Positions 16,516-24,845 of a stretch of DNA of 64,000 bases are shown piece after piece. The stretch spans positions 1-64,000 of the forward strand of contig JAKFCU010000117.1 in assembly GCA_036676475.1 (NCBI GenBank). Direction: 5' to 3'. Every line of letters starts with the position of its first letter. The first letter of the stretch is position 1. The position numbers and the translations under genes are program-made. The DNA is from LC029 sp036676475 (GTDB taxonomy: Bacteria; Bacillota; Bacilli; Aneurinibacillales; RAOX-1). The notes under the pieces were generated by a model. It was not told where the DNA came from, did not search any database, and saw nothing but the letters and a program-made list of their open reading frames with translations.

Positions 16516-16968
16516 ATGGCAACTCCAAGTATGGAAGACTATTTGGAGAAAATATATACATTGATGGAAGAAAAAGGGTATGCGAGAGTTTCGGACATAG
16601 CAGAAGCGTTATCCGTCCACCCATCCTCTGTTACAAAAATGGTTCAGAAGCTTGATCAGAATAAGTATTTAATTTATGAAAAATATCGTGGCTTGGTCCT
16701 TACCGCTAAAGGGAAGAAAGTGGGAAAGCGACTGGTGGATCGGCATGCCCTTCTGGAGAATTTTCTCGATATCATTGGAGTGTCGGAGGATCAAATCTAT
16801 GAAGATGTGGAAGGCATTGAGCACCACTTAAGCTGGGATGCTATTACGTGTATTGAATACCTTGTACAGTATTTTAAAGAGGATGCCTCACGAGTTAGGG
16901 ATTTGCATCAGTTAAAAGAGCTAGACGAACTGATGGATGAAGATAAGCAAAGTACTTCTGAAGCATAA
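16516..16968 (+). CDS. mntR: Manganese transport regulator MntR (DtxR family)
   Basis: A 150-residue DtxR-family repressor of Mn(II) uptake genes. The N-terminal winged helix is complete (TPSMEDYLEKIYTL, VSDIAEALSVHPSSVTKM), and the dimerisation/metal domain has the ligand-bearing EGIEHHLSW block. The start is near-identical to B. subtilis MntR. A GGGGGG run precedes the ATG. Adjacent yqhP and yqhQ are the same neighbours as in B. subtilis. Confidence 0.95.
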   Translation: MATPSMEDYLEKIYTLMEEKGYARVSDIAEALSVHPSSVTKMVQKLDQNKYLIYEKYRGLVLTAKGKKVGKRLVDRHALLENFLDIIGVSEDQIYEDVEGIEHHLSWDAITCIEYLVQYFKEDASRVRDLHQLKELDELMDEDKQSTSEA

Positions 16969-16976
16969 ATTTTCAA

Positions 16977-17027
16977 CCATAAGAAGCTATTGGCGTAGCC
17001 TTATGCGTATTATACTTTCTTATAAGT
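16977..17027 (-). repeat. Dispersed repeat, copy 1
   Basis: Read on the minus strand, this begins ACTTATAAGAAAGTATAA, passes through TACGCA-TAAGGCTACGCCAATAGC and ends in CTTCTTAT. It aligns along its whole length with 47448-47499 and 61178-61230. The core GGCTACGCCANTAGC contains a small GCTA...TAGC palindrome. All copies lie in intergenic DNA directly beside terminators. Confidence 0.8.
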
Positions 17028-17086
17028 AAAAAAACCTGCCAGATCGTTATCGACTGGTAGGTTTTTTTACTTATAAGAAAGTATAA
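17010..17086. terminator. Giant 33-bp-stem bidirectional terminator
   Basis: Arms 17010-17042 and 17054-17086 pair over 33 bp with a single G-U wobble and an 11-nt loop. The inner part (AAAAAAACCTGCCAG with its complement and a run of seven T) is a normal terminator between convergent mntR and yqhP. The outer half is made of repeat-family sequence (TATACTTTCTTATAAGTA). Confidence 0.9.
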
Positions 17087-17138
17087 ATATTTCACATTCC
17101 TTCTCCGCATAAGTGCAACCAAGTTTTCTTTATTGGTT

Positions 17139-17477
17139 TTAGTGATAATGTGACTGTTTTTCCTTATCTTTTGAAGATTTACCCTTTTTGCTTCCTTCAA
17201 TCACCTTGAAGGGATTCTCCCTTGATGACTTTTTCAATTTGGTTAATTTTTGGAGATCGGTAGACGTAAGCTTCCCTTTCGTTTTTTGCGTACGCAACGC
17301 TTTTTGATACCCTTTGTCATTGGGACGGCGACCTGTCATAAATCGATTAAATAAGAAAACCATTCCAATCGCTAGGACAATGCTTAAAATCAGCATCATG
17401 GGATTCGTTTTTAAAACGACAACAAAGCCAACGGCCGCTAAAGAAAACAAGATCGCAAAAAAGATTTTGGTATTCAT
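17139..17477 (-). CDS. yqhP: YqhP-like small membrane protein
   Basis: A 112-residue protein with two N-terminal membrane segments (FFAILFSLAAVGFVVVL and MMLILSIVLAIGMVFLF), then a very basic cytoplasmic tail rich in Lys. I chose ATG 17477 because AGGTGAGG lies 9 bp upstream; an upstream in-frame ATG (17492) sits directly against that site. Position between mntR and yqhQ is as in B. subtilis. Function is unknown; the identification rests mainly on synteny. Confidence 0.7.
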   Translation of the reverse strand: MNTKIFFAILFSLAAVGFVVVLKTNPMMLILSIVLAIGMVFLFNRFMTGRRPNDKGYQKALRTQKTKGKLTSTDLQKLTKLKKSSRENPFKVIEGSKKGKSSKDKEKQSHYH

Positions 17478-17533
17478 GGTCACATGCCTCACCTCACTTA
17501 AGGGACTGTTGAGAAGACAGAAGCGTTACCTAA

Positions 17534-18484
17534 TTAATTCGTGACTACCCATTTTTGTCTCTCGGCTTCTTGATCAAGTTCCATCATTTTTTTAAAAGAA
17601 GCAATGGCCACTTCAACTTGTTTATCCTCTGGTTCTTTTGTTGTTAATTTTTGAAGCAAAAGACCAGGGTACCCTAAAAGCCGGAGAAGAGGTAGGTCAC
17701 GAAATTTATTGGTAAATTGTAAAACCTCATAAGAGACTCCAATAACCAAAGGAAGAAGAATAATTCGTTGGTATATTCGTTCCAACAAGGAATCATATTG
17801 GAAAAAAGAATAAATAATGACACCTACAAGTACCGTAAAAATGATAAAACTACTTCCGCAGCGGTAATGCAAAGTAGAAAATTTCTGTACATTTTCTACA
17901 GTTAATTCTACTCCGGCTTCATAGGTGTTAATGACCTTGTGTTCTGCTCCATGGTATTGGAATAATCTCTTAATTAGAGGTGTTTGCGAAATGGCAAAAA
18001 GATAGACGAGCAGCAAAAGAATCTTAATCGCACCTTCAATGAGATTTTGCAAAATATTATTTGTCACCCACCGGGTGAACAAGATCTCGGCTAGTATAGC
18101 GGGAACAACCGTAAAAATGAGCTTTCCAAAAATAAAGGAGAGCACCCCTACAACGGCAACCCCAAGAATCATGCTTACATTCCACGATCCATTCTCCTTC
18201 TCCTCGGCTTTTTCTTCCTCGCCTGGTTCTACATCATAACGCTCAGAGGAAAAGTTAAGATGCTTGGAACCATTGGCACTTGCTTCAATAAGTCCAACAA
18301 TTCCACGTAGTAAAGGAATCTTTTTTAAGGGTTGGAAAAAGCGATTTTGTTTTTTCTCTTCATGAAAATATTCAATTGAGTTATCCTTTCGACGAATAGC
18401 GGTCACAATGACCTTTTGCCCGCCAAACATAACTCCCTCAATTACGGCTTGACCTCCATAGGACATTGGTTTTTGTGGTGACAA
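17534..18484 (-). CDS. yqhQ: YqhQ, DUF1385 membrane protein
   Basis: A 316-residue DUF1385 protein. It opens with MSYGGQAVIEGVMFGGQ (diagnostic), has several membrane helices, and contains FQYHGAEHKVINTYEAG, a conserved His/Glu-rich block suggesting metal binding, plus LHYRCGSSFI. The start is TTG with AAAGGAAGG 8 bp upstream. It is encoded as in B. subtilis next to yqhP. The biochemical role is unknown. Confidence 0.9.
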   Translation of the reverse strand: MSPQKPMSYGGQAVIEGVMFGGQKVIVTAIRRKDNSIEYFHEEKKQNRFFQPLKKIPLLRGIVGLIEASANGSKHLNFSSERYDVEPGEEEKAEEKENGSWNVSMILGVAVVGVLSFIFGKLIFTVVPAILAEILFTRWVTNNILQNLIEGAIKILLLLVYLFAISQTPLIKRLFQYHGAEHKVINTYEAGVELTVENVQKFSTLHYRCGSSFIIFTVLVGVIIYSFFQYDSLLERIYQRIILLPLVIGVSYEVLQFTNKFRDLPLLRLLGYPGLLLQKLTTKEPEDKQVEVAIASFKKMMELDQEAERQKWVVTN

Positions 18485-18643
18485 TGGTTTACCTTCCTTT
18501 CAATGTTTACAAATCTTACTGATCGTATGCAGTATAGTTTGAGCGATTGTAAAGCTTACTTTCTATTTTACATCAAGCAGAGCTTGTATATCTAGTGGAT
18601 TATCACTCGGAATTTGTAAGATTTTTGAAATCAACAGGGAAAA

Positions 18644-18667
18644 TTTGTGAACAATTAACAACATTTC
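18644..18667. promoter_or_regulatory. Possible ResD- or Rex-like operator
   Basis: TTTGTGAACA and, in inverted orientation, TTTCACG lie in the region upstream of the cytochrome c gene. TTTGTGAAT-like half sites bind ResD, and TTGTGA/TTCACAA sites bind Rex, in Bacillus. The match is partial. Confidence 0.25.
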
Positions 18668-18727
18668 ACGTTTCCTCTTGAATAATATAGGACAAGATAA
18701 GTAATATTGAACGAGGGGGGTGAAAAT

Positions 18728-19090
18728 ATGAAGAAATTAACTTCTATTGCTTTAAGTTTACTTTTAGTTGGAATCCTATCCGCTTGCGGTGGTGGGGAGA
18801 AGGCTCAAGAGCCAGCGCCTGCAGCTGACAATCAGCAGGCTGAACAACCAGCGGCTGGCGGTACAGTGGATGCAGCAGCAGCTGAAGAGAAATTCAAGTC
18901 ATCTTGTGCATCCTGTCACGGGGTTGACTTATCCGGTGGGGCTGGTCCTAGTCTACAACAAGTAGGATCTAAATTGTCCAAGGATGACATCGCTGGAATT
19001 ATCACCAATGGTAAGGGTGCAATGCCACCTGGAATGCTCAAAGGCGAAGATGCAGAAGTTGTTGCAGCTTGGCTGGCTGAGAAGAAATAG
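18728..19090 (+). CDS. cccB: c551-type cytochrome c lipoprotein
   Basis: A 120-residue exported cytochrome. A lipoprotein signal (LLLVGILSAC, Cys at about residue 20) is followed by an Ala/Gln/Pro-rich linker and a single-haem domain with CASCH and the distal Met in AMPPGML. CccB-type cytochromes carry electrons on the outer face of the membrane. ATG 18728 is chosen because GGGGGGTG precedes it; an upstream in-frame ATG would spoil the signal peptide. A terminator follows. It is one of the likely substrates of the cytochrome c maturation cluster at 37980-45553. Confidence 0.85.
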   Translation: MKKLTSIALSLLLVGILSACGGGEKAQEPAPAADNQQAEQPAAGGTVDAAAAEEKFKSSCASCHGVDLSGGAGPSLQQVGSKLSKDDIAGIITNGKGAMPPGMLKGEDAEVVAAWLAEKK

Positions 19091-19100
19091 TGAATACATA

Positions 19101-19131
19101 ACCAGAATGGGAATCCGTTCTGGTTTTTTTT
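19101..19131 (+). terminator. Terminator of the cytochrome c gene
   Basis: ACCAGAA/TTCTGGT stem followed by eight or more T. Confidence 0.85.
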
Positions 19132-19238
19132 ATGTATCTCTCGGTGTGTTCTGGAGCCGCAGTTACCGTATCAGATTAAAGGGAAGAGAGCACACTATTC
19201 CAGACTCTGCATAAAAAGTGGATGGGAGGACTTAAGCC

Positions 19239-19718
19239 TTGAGAGCTAATATAACGGAAGACATAAAGGCTAAAAAAATCAAAGCTGCTCTTCAAATAGG
19301 AGCAGTTGGTGGGATATTTTGGGCAGCGATGAATGATGTCTTGTATTTCATGAATTTCACCTTAATCAACTCCTCTGTTTTTATGAAGCCATTTATTCAG
19401 CCAAGTGGTGCAGATAGGCCGGTGCTCCAACTTATGGGGATTGGGGTTGCTGCCATACTATCCATTTTATTTGCCCTTGCTTATGTGTTTACTTTTTCTC
19501 GATTTTATAGTCCATGGATCGGAATTGCTACTGGCGGAGCATTGTTTGTCATCTTTTATTATATTCTCAGCCCTATATTCGACTTAACGGAGAAGCCTAT
19601 TCATCAGATTGGAATGAATACTTTTGCAACCGAACTTTGTCTTTTTATTTTATACGGATTATTCATTGGTTTTTCTTTATCAAGTGAATTCTCAAGTAAA
19701 AAGGAAAGGGCAAAATAG
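19239..19718 (+). CDS. yqhR: YqhR-like membrane protein
   Basis: A 159-residue protein with four predicted membrane spans (around residues 20-40, 60-90, 95-115 and 125-150). It matches YqhR in size, topology and position upstream of the pepQ-like gene and efp. Start is TTG with GGGAGGA 8 bp upstream. Function is unknown. Confidence 0.75.
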   Translation: MRANITEDIKAKKIKAALQIGAVGGIFWAAMNDVLYFMNFTLINSSVFMKPFIQPSGADRPVLQLMGIGVAAILSILFALAYVFTFSRFYSPWIGIATGGALFVIFYYILSPIFDLTEKPIHQIGMNTFATELCLFILYGLFIGFSLSSEFSSKKERAK

Positions 19719-19790
19719 TATTCAAATAGGAAAAAGTTTGTTAAAATGGGCATGAATGATGTAGTCGATGATGGGGGTGAATAGCAGACG

Positions 19791-20858
19791 ATGAAGAAAC
19801 GGTTAATGAATTTGCAAAAAAGGTTAGGCGAGCAAGGACTTGATGCCTTACTCATTACGAGCCCATTTAATCGACAATACATCAGTGGTTTCACAGGCAG
19901 TGCCGGATATCTCCTTGTTACAGAGAATAAGGCAAAGCTGATTACCGACTTTCGCTATGTAGACCAAGCAGCTGAACAAGCACCACATGTTGAGGTGGTG
20001 AAATCTCGTGCGGATATGCTTGAGGAAGTAGGCATTCAGCTTGCTGAACTTAAGATACATAAAATTGGTTTTGAAAAGCAATATGTTTCCTATTCTTTAT
20101 ATCAAGGACTAAGCAAAGTCAGTGAAAAAATGGAATGGATCGGCATCGCTGGCATCGTGGAAGAAATGCGAATGATTAAAACGCCGGATGAAATCTCGAT
20201 CATCAAACAAGCGTGTGAGATTGCCGATCGTTCATTCCAGCACATCCTTCATTTCATCAAGCCTGGGGTAACCGAAAGGGAAGTAGCATTAGAACTTGAA
20301 TTTCATATGCGAAAGCAAGGAGCTACATCGACTTCGTTTGAAACCATTGTAGCATCTGGTCCACGTTCTGCCTTGCCTCATGGAGTGGCGAGCGAAAAGG
20401 TTATTTCTGCCGGAGAAGTGGTCACTCTTGATTTTGGGGCCTATTATAAGGGATATGTCTCTGACATCACGCGAACCGTTGCTGTAGGTGAGCCTAGCGA
20501 ACAACTTAAACAAATTTACAACATTGTGCTTGAAGCTCAGCTTGCTGGTGTTACTCACGTGAAAGCTGGTCTCACAGGTAAGGAAGCAGATGCCATCACT
20601 AGAGATATTATTACAGCGGCTGGCTATGGGGAGAAGTTTGGTCATAGTACAGGACATGGAATAGGACTTGAAGTACATGAGGGTCCTGGGTTATCATCTA
20701 AAAGTGAAGTCATTCTCAAACCGGGTATGGTTGTAACCGTTGAACCGGGAATTTATATTTCTCAGATAGGCGGTGTACGGATTGAGGATGATGTAGTCAT
20801 TACCGAGAACGGTTGTGAAATCATAACCCAATCGACAAAAGAGCTTATTATTCTATAG
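19791..20858 (+). CDS. M24 family Xaa-Pro dipeptidase/aminopeptidase (YqhT)
   Basis: A 355-residue M24 metallopeptidase with creatinase N-domain (DALLITSPFNRQYISGFTGSAG) and pita-bread C-domain. Ligand motifs are LDFGAYYKGYVSDITRT, GHSTGHGIGLEVHEGP and VTVEPGIY. It removes N-terminal residues before proline or cleaves Xaa-Pro dipeptides. As in B. subtilis yqhT, it is directly upstream of efp (22 bp), suggesting co-transcription. The aroQ gene that normally sits between yqhR and yqhT is missing. Confidence 0.93.
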   Translation: MKKRLMNLQKRLGEQGLDALLITSPFNRQYISGFTGSAGYLLVTENKAKLITDFRYVDQAAEQAPHVEVVKSRADMLEEVGIQLAELKIHKIGFEKQYVSYSLYQGLSKVSEKMEWIGIAGIVEEMRMIKTPDEISIIKQACEIADRSFQHILHFIKPGVTEREVALELEFHMRKQGATSTSFETIVASGPRSALPHGVASEKVISAGEVVTLDFGAYYKGYVSDITRTVAVGEPSEQLKQIYNIVLEAQLAGVTHVKAGLTGKEADAITRDIITAAGYGEKFGHSTGHGIGLEVHEGPGLSSKSEVILKPGMVVTVEPGIYISQIGGVRIEDDVVITENGCEIITQSTKELIIL

Positions 20859-20880
20859 ATTAGTGCAGGAGGAAACACCC

Positions 20881-21438
20881 ATGATTTCAGTAAACGATTT
20901 TCGAACCGGTCTTACCATTGAAGTAGATAATGATATTTTGCAGGTCATTGAATTCCAACATGTAAAGCCAGGAAAAGGCGCTGCGTTTGTACGTGCGAAG
21001 CTAAGAAATTTACGAAATGGCGGGATTAAAGAGACAACATTTCGCGGCGGTGAAAAGGTTGCCCGTGCCCGTATTGAAACGGCTGAAATGCAGTATCTGT
21101 ATGCGAGTGGAGATGAACATGTCTTCATGAATACTTCTACGTATGATCAAGTTAACATTCCAGCTACTCGCCTGGAAAGAGAATTGAAATTCTTGTTGGA
21201 AAATATGATGGTATCGATCATGCAATATGAAGGGGAAATCCTAGGAATTCAGCTTCCTAATACCGTTGAATTAACGGTAAAAGAAACAGAACCGGGAATT
21301 AAAGGGGATACGGCTTCCGGCGGCAGCAAGCCTGCTACTCTTGAAACCGGGCTTGTAGTTCAGGTTCCATTCTTCATTAACGAAGGTGACAAGCTCTCCA
21401 TTGATACCCGATCGGGTGATTATTTATCCCGAGCATAA
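20881..21438 (+). CDS. efp: Elongation factor P
   Basis: A 185-residue protein of exactly the Bacillus EF-P length, which relieves ribosome stalling at polyproline. Three beta-barrel domains are present; the first begins SVNDFRTGLTIEVDND, with the modified-lysine loop KPGKGAAF. ATG 20881 has AGGAGG upstream and gives the standard MISVNDF start. A shared bidirectional terminator follows. Confidence 0.97.
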   Translation: MISVNDFRTGLTIEVDNDILQVIEFQHVKPGKGAAFVRAKLRNLRNGGIKETTFRGGEKVARARIETAEMQYLYASGDEHVFMNTSTYDQVNIPATRLERELKFLLENMMVSIMQYEGEILGIQLPNTVELTVKETEPGIKGDTASGGSKPATLETGLVVQVPFFINEGDKLSIDTRSGDYLSRA

Positions 21439-21441
21439 GAA

Positions 21442-21475
21442 AAAGAGACTCCAAGGTCAGGGGAGTCTCTTTTCA
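21442..21475. terminator. Bidirectional terminator efp / DUF441
   Basis: An 11-bp stem (AAAGAGACTCC and its complement) with T-runs on both strands, between convergent genes. Confidence 0.85.
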
Positions 21476-21928
21476 TTTAAAGAATAGCGACATCAATTTT
21501 ACGAAAACCGCGGTAATCCCTGCAGCCATCAGGGGTCCAACGGGTATCCCTTTTAAGAAAATAATGCCAAATATGGACCCGATAACCAATCCTACAATCA
21601 TCTGGGGTTCTAATCGAAGCAGGTCCAATCCTTTTCCGTTCATATAGGTGGCTATTGCTCCTCCAGCTAACGCCATAATTCCGTATGAAGTCGTAAAAAG
21701 AGGTGAAACATCCTTCCAACCTATTTTTTCATTGGCAAAGGGAACCAAGACGGCCATGGTGAGAAATAATAAACCAAGTTCTAGCCCTCTCCGCTCAACA
21801 GCAGGGAAAAATCGTTCCAGTGAGGTAAGTTTAAGGATCAGCAATAAACTTGCAGCGGTAGCAATAATGTTGGAACGTCCAATTAACCCGATAATAATGA
21901 GAATAACTAATAGCAGTTCCCCTGACAT
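21473..21928 (-). CDS. DUF441 membrane protein
   Basis: A 151-residue, very hydrophobic protein of the DUF441 (YtwI-like) family, with about four membrane segments and the motif LPGPFANEKIG-like VPFANEKIGWKDV plus ATYMNGKGLDLL. ATG 21928 was chosen because it gives the usual family length; a start at 21979 would add 17 hydrophilic residues. Function is unknown. It leads away from efp and is followed upstream by comB/comA on the same strand. Confidence 0.75.
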   Translation of the reverse strand: MSGELLLVILIIIGLIGRSNIIATAASLLLILKLTSLERFFPAVERRGLELGLLFLTMAVLVPFANEKIGWKDVSPLFTTSYGIMALAGGAIATYMNGKGLDLLRLEPQMIVGLVIGSIFGIIFLKGIPVGPLMAAGITAVFVKLMSLFFK

Positions 21929-21990
21929 CTCCACATAACCCCTGTCGAACAAGTCTCTGTAGAATGTATGAATGGACAAGGAACTTTATT

Positions 21991-22710
21991 CTATTTTTCA
22001 GGGAATTGAACGATGATGGATTCATTCCGTAGGGTAGGAACGAAGGAATAGAGGTCCTGCTGAGCGCAGAAGCTGATATCCTCCTCATTGCCCGCTTGTA
22101 CTAAACGTTTCCCCGTTGTTGTGGTGCGAAGGACGTGAAACAAATCATTCTTATAACATTCATAGGAGGCAAGCATTGCCATCCCCAAATCGTTTATGAC
22201 TAGATCAGGAACTCCCTGCTTGAGTAGGGATACGAGATAGCCGGAACAAATGCCATCTTCTAAAGCAAATTGTTGCCGCGTGCCGGCGCAGAGAATGGTA
22301 ATATCCTTTCGCAATTGAAGGGCCATTTGAGCGCATGCCGAGCCGTTTAGAAAGGATCCGATGAGAATAGCATCTGCTTTCCAGGACTTATGAATCGCTC
22401 GTGTGCCGTTAGTTGTTGTTAACACTAAAGAATGGCCGTGTAAGGGGGCCTTAGTCATCTCAGTAGGCGAATTGGTAAATGGAAAGCCAAACACTTTTTT
22501 TCCATATCTTTCACCAGCCAAAAGAAATTGTTCCTCCTTATACATTCTCGCTTGACCTATCGTTTCAACCGGGATGACCTCGGAAACACCATGAGCCAAT
22601 GCTGTAGTAATGGTGCTAGAAGACCGCAGGACATCAATGACTATAACAGTTTTGTGTTTAATCTCATCAAATTTTACCTCATCAACTTTACACACGACCT
22701 CAATTTTCAA
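21991..22710 (-). CDS. comB: 2-phosphosulfolactate phosphatase (ComB family)
   Basis: A 239-residue ComB protein, which dephosphorylates 2-phosphosulfolactate to sulfolactate. Conserved blocks: VIVIDVLRSSSTITTAL, GERYGKKVFGFPFTNSP, LTTTNGTRAI and CAGTRQQFALEDGICSGYL. It overlaps comA by 4 bp. In B. subtilis the related yitC/yitD pair has been linked to 3-sulfolactate stored in spores, which would fit this sporulation-rich region. Confidence 0.9.
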   Translation of the reverse strand: MKIEVVCKVDEVKFDEIKHKTVIVIDVLRSSSTITTALAHGVSEVIPVETIGQARMYKEEQFLLAGERYGKKVFGFPFTNSPTEMTKAPLHGHSLVLTTTNGTRAIHKSWKADAILIGSFLNGSACAQMALQLRKDITILCAGTRQQFALEDGICSGYLVSLLKQGVPDLVINDLGMAMLASYECYKNDLFHVLRTTTTGKRLVQAGNEEDISFCAQQDLYSFVPTLRNESIIVQFPEK

Positions 22711-23516
22711 CGAGGCTCCCTCCTATCAAGAAAAAAGGTGTCAGATCGGAGCCCTCGCCGGAGTGATTCTAGGGATAGAATTTCTTCAGGGGCAATATTT
22801 CCAAGATTGACATTTGGGCCAAACCATTGGATTAAATCGACCTGTTGATTTTTCTTGGGTGCCTCCCAAATAATCTTCTTTTGAAAAGGAGAAACAGTAT
22901 CTAGCATCAGTTTGAAGGATTCTTGGATCTCGCCGTTACTATCATAAATCCCAACATCCTCACCTGATTCTCTTCCCTCTATAATGACATAGCTTGCTCC
23001 TTGCTCCAGATCAGATGAAATAGTTTCCATCATTTCCTTCCATTCTACCTGGGAGCCTGTTACTTTTTTTCCATACTCCGTAATGACATCGAGGCCGAAT
23101 TCTTTCGCTATGGCTATCGCTTTAAGCCGTTCAAGTAAAGGTATGGATATCGTTCCATCAGAAATTTCAATTTTGGTAAAGCCAAGCTGTTTCATATGGA
23201 AGAAATATCTTTCCATTTTCCCTTGTTGATAAGCCACTTCAAAGAAGGTACCTCCAGGATAAATATCCAATTGACATGCTTTTGTCCACTCGATTTTCAA
23301 TTGTAGGAGAGGGTAGGGGTACAAGGCTGTGGTGCCAAAGCCAAGCTTAATAAAATCAATGTAAGCTCCTGCAGTTTCTAACATATCTTGGAATTGGTAT
23401 CTGCCCAATCCCTTATCAATAATCATGGTAATTCCTTTATGGTGGCTATTTCCATCTCGGTCACCTAATGGATCTTGCAAGGCTAAATCGTGAAGGGAGT
23501 AAAATTCATCAAACAT
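22707..23516 (-). CDS. comA: Phosphosulfolactate synthase (ComA family)
   Basis: A 269-residue TIM-barrel enzyme adding sulfite to phosphoenolpyruvate to give phosphosulfolactate. Signature segments are KGITMIIDKGLG, DFIKLGFGTTALYP, YPGGTFFEVA, EISDGTISIPLLER and WFGPNVNLGNIAPEEIL. GAGGAG precedes the ATG at 23516. No comC or coenzyme-M genes are nearby, so sulfolactate itself is the probable product. Confidence 0.92.
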   Translation of the reverse strand: MFDEFYSLHDLALQDPLGDRDGNSHHKGITMIIDKGLGRYQFQDMLETAGAYIDFIKLGFGTTALYPYPLLQLKIEWTKACQLDIYPGGTFFEVAYQQGKMERYFFHMKQLGFTKIEISDGTISIPLLERLKAIAIAKEFGLDVITEYGKKVTGSQVEWKEMMETISSDLEQGASYVIIEGRESGEDVGIYDSNGEIQESFKLMLDTVSPFQKKIIWEAPKKNQQVDLIQWFGPNVNLGNIAPEEILSLESLRRGLRSDTFFLDRREPR

Positions 23517-23672
23517 TACGTTCTCCTCGCTTATAAAAGGGGATTGAAGTTCTTTCCGGTGCTATGCAATTCAATATATGCACTATTGCCTAGTAGAGGA
23601 ACTTGTCTTAGAATCCGCACGATCTGCATATGTATTTTACGAATGAGACTGATGAGACAAGGGGGGAATACA

Positions 23673-23948
23673 ATGTGGCATATGCTGGAAAAGGCCATCA
23701 TAGGGATGGCCTTACTGAGAATAATATCCGGAAGTATTGAAATTTTGGCTGCACTGCTTATGATCAAGGTCAACCAAGTGGACAAAGCCCTGATCATTAA
23801 TAGTTCCCTTGCGCTAGTGGGCCCACTGATCCTCATTGCTACGACTACGATCGGTTTGGTCGGTGTAGCCGATCGGATACCCTTTAGTAAAATCCTTTGG
23901 ATTCTGCTTGGTGTCGCCTTTATTCTGATTGGTGTCAAGAGCAGGTAG
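23673..23948 (+). CDS. yqhV: YqhV-like membrane protein (DUF2619)
   Basis: A 91-residue protein with three hydrophobic segments: EKAIIGMALLRIISGSIEILAALLM..., a central LALVGPLILIATTTIGL and a final ILWILLGVAFILIGV. The sequence and the location just upstream of spoIIIA match B. subtilis YqhV. ATG 23673 is preceded by GGGGGGAA. Its last 135 bp are overlapped antisense by the hydrolase gene. Function is unknown. Confidence 0.85.
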   Translation: MWHMLEKAIIGMALLRIISGSIEILAALLMIKVNQVDKALIINSSLALVGPLILIATTTIGLVGVADRIPFSKILWILLGVAFILIGVKSR

Positions 23949-24749
23949 TGTACATTTTTCGATTGGAGCATGCATATCGATGAATTCATCTATGAGTTGA
24001 TTGTACACCTGCTTACCCTTGGTAGGGCAGGCGTGGTTAATCTTGGGAACAAGTCCGATTTCGACATGAGGCAAGTCAAGCAGAAACTGGTGGCGATATT
24101 TCATCATATGCCGATCATTTGCCCCATAGATTAACAGGATGGGAGTTTGGATGGAAGAAAGCTGGTTTAGGATATCAAAGGATAGGCAGCTTTTGATTAA
24201 CTGATGACTTTCCTTCCAACGGATCTTTTGAGCTTCGTATTGAAATAGCTGTATCTGCTCCTCCGTTGCCCCATTGGACCTGGCGACTTGCTTGGATAGC
24301 CAATTCTTGAAGTGCAGCTCTCCTAACAGAAGGCTGCCAACTAATTTGGAATACAGATAAAGATTAGATACCTTGGGAAAGGCACCTGATAATGCAGCGC
24401 CCCAAACCCGTTCAGGATATTGCAACATGAATTGTAAAGCGATCAGACAGCCGGTAGAATATCCAACTAAGAAAACCTGGTCTAAGTGAAGGTGATCTAG
24501 CAGCTTCTTCAGGTCACTGACTAAAATACTCCTATATTCTTTTCCATCCTGAATGGTCGAGCTGCAGCCACTTCGCCCATGCCCGCGCAAATCATAGGTA
24601 AGAACTTTTGCCTTTTTAGAAAAATAAGGAACTTGGCCCATCCAATTTGTATGGGAAAGACCCATTCCATGTATAAAAACGATGGTTACGTTTCCTGTCC
24701 CTTTGAGCTCATAATAAATGGGAACCCGATTAATCTGCATGTGAGGCAC
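23814..24749 (-). CDS. Alpha/beta-fold hydrolase
   Basis: A 311-residue serine hydrolase. The oxyanion segment is FIHGMGLSHTNW, the nucleophile elbow is VGYSTGC, the acid lies in LLIYGANDRHMM and the His in INHACPTKG. I chose GTG 24749, 5 bp after AGGAGGAGGG, although ATG 24740 is possible. The hydrolase fold is complete by about residue 262; the last ~45 residues, hydrophilic and rich in Asn, Lys and Asp, are encoded antisense to yqhV, suggesting loss of an original stop codon. Substrate is unknown. Confidence 0.8.
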   Translation of the reverse strand: MPHMQINRVPIYYELKGTGNVTIVFIHGMGLSHTNWMGQVPYFSKKAKVLTYDLRGHGRSGCSSTIQDGKEYRSILVSDLKKLLDHLHLDQVFLVGYSTGCLIALQFMLQYPERVWGAALSGAFPKVSNLYLYSKLVGSLLLGELHFKNWLSKQVARSNGATEEQIQLFQYEAQKIRWKESHQLIKSCLSFDILNQLSSIQTPILLIYGANDRHMMKYRHQFLLDLPHVEIGLVPKINHACPTKGKQVYNQLIDEFIDMHAPIEKCTLPALDTNQNKGDTKQNPKDFTKGYPIGYTDQTDRSRSNEDQWAH

Positions 24750-24845
24750 GAAAGCCCTCCTCCTAATTGTCATACAGCTAGTGTAAATAATTTAGTTCTT
24801 AGCCATACTAGAAAAGACCCCCAGTGATAAAGGAGGATATCGACT

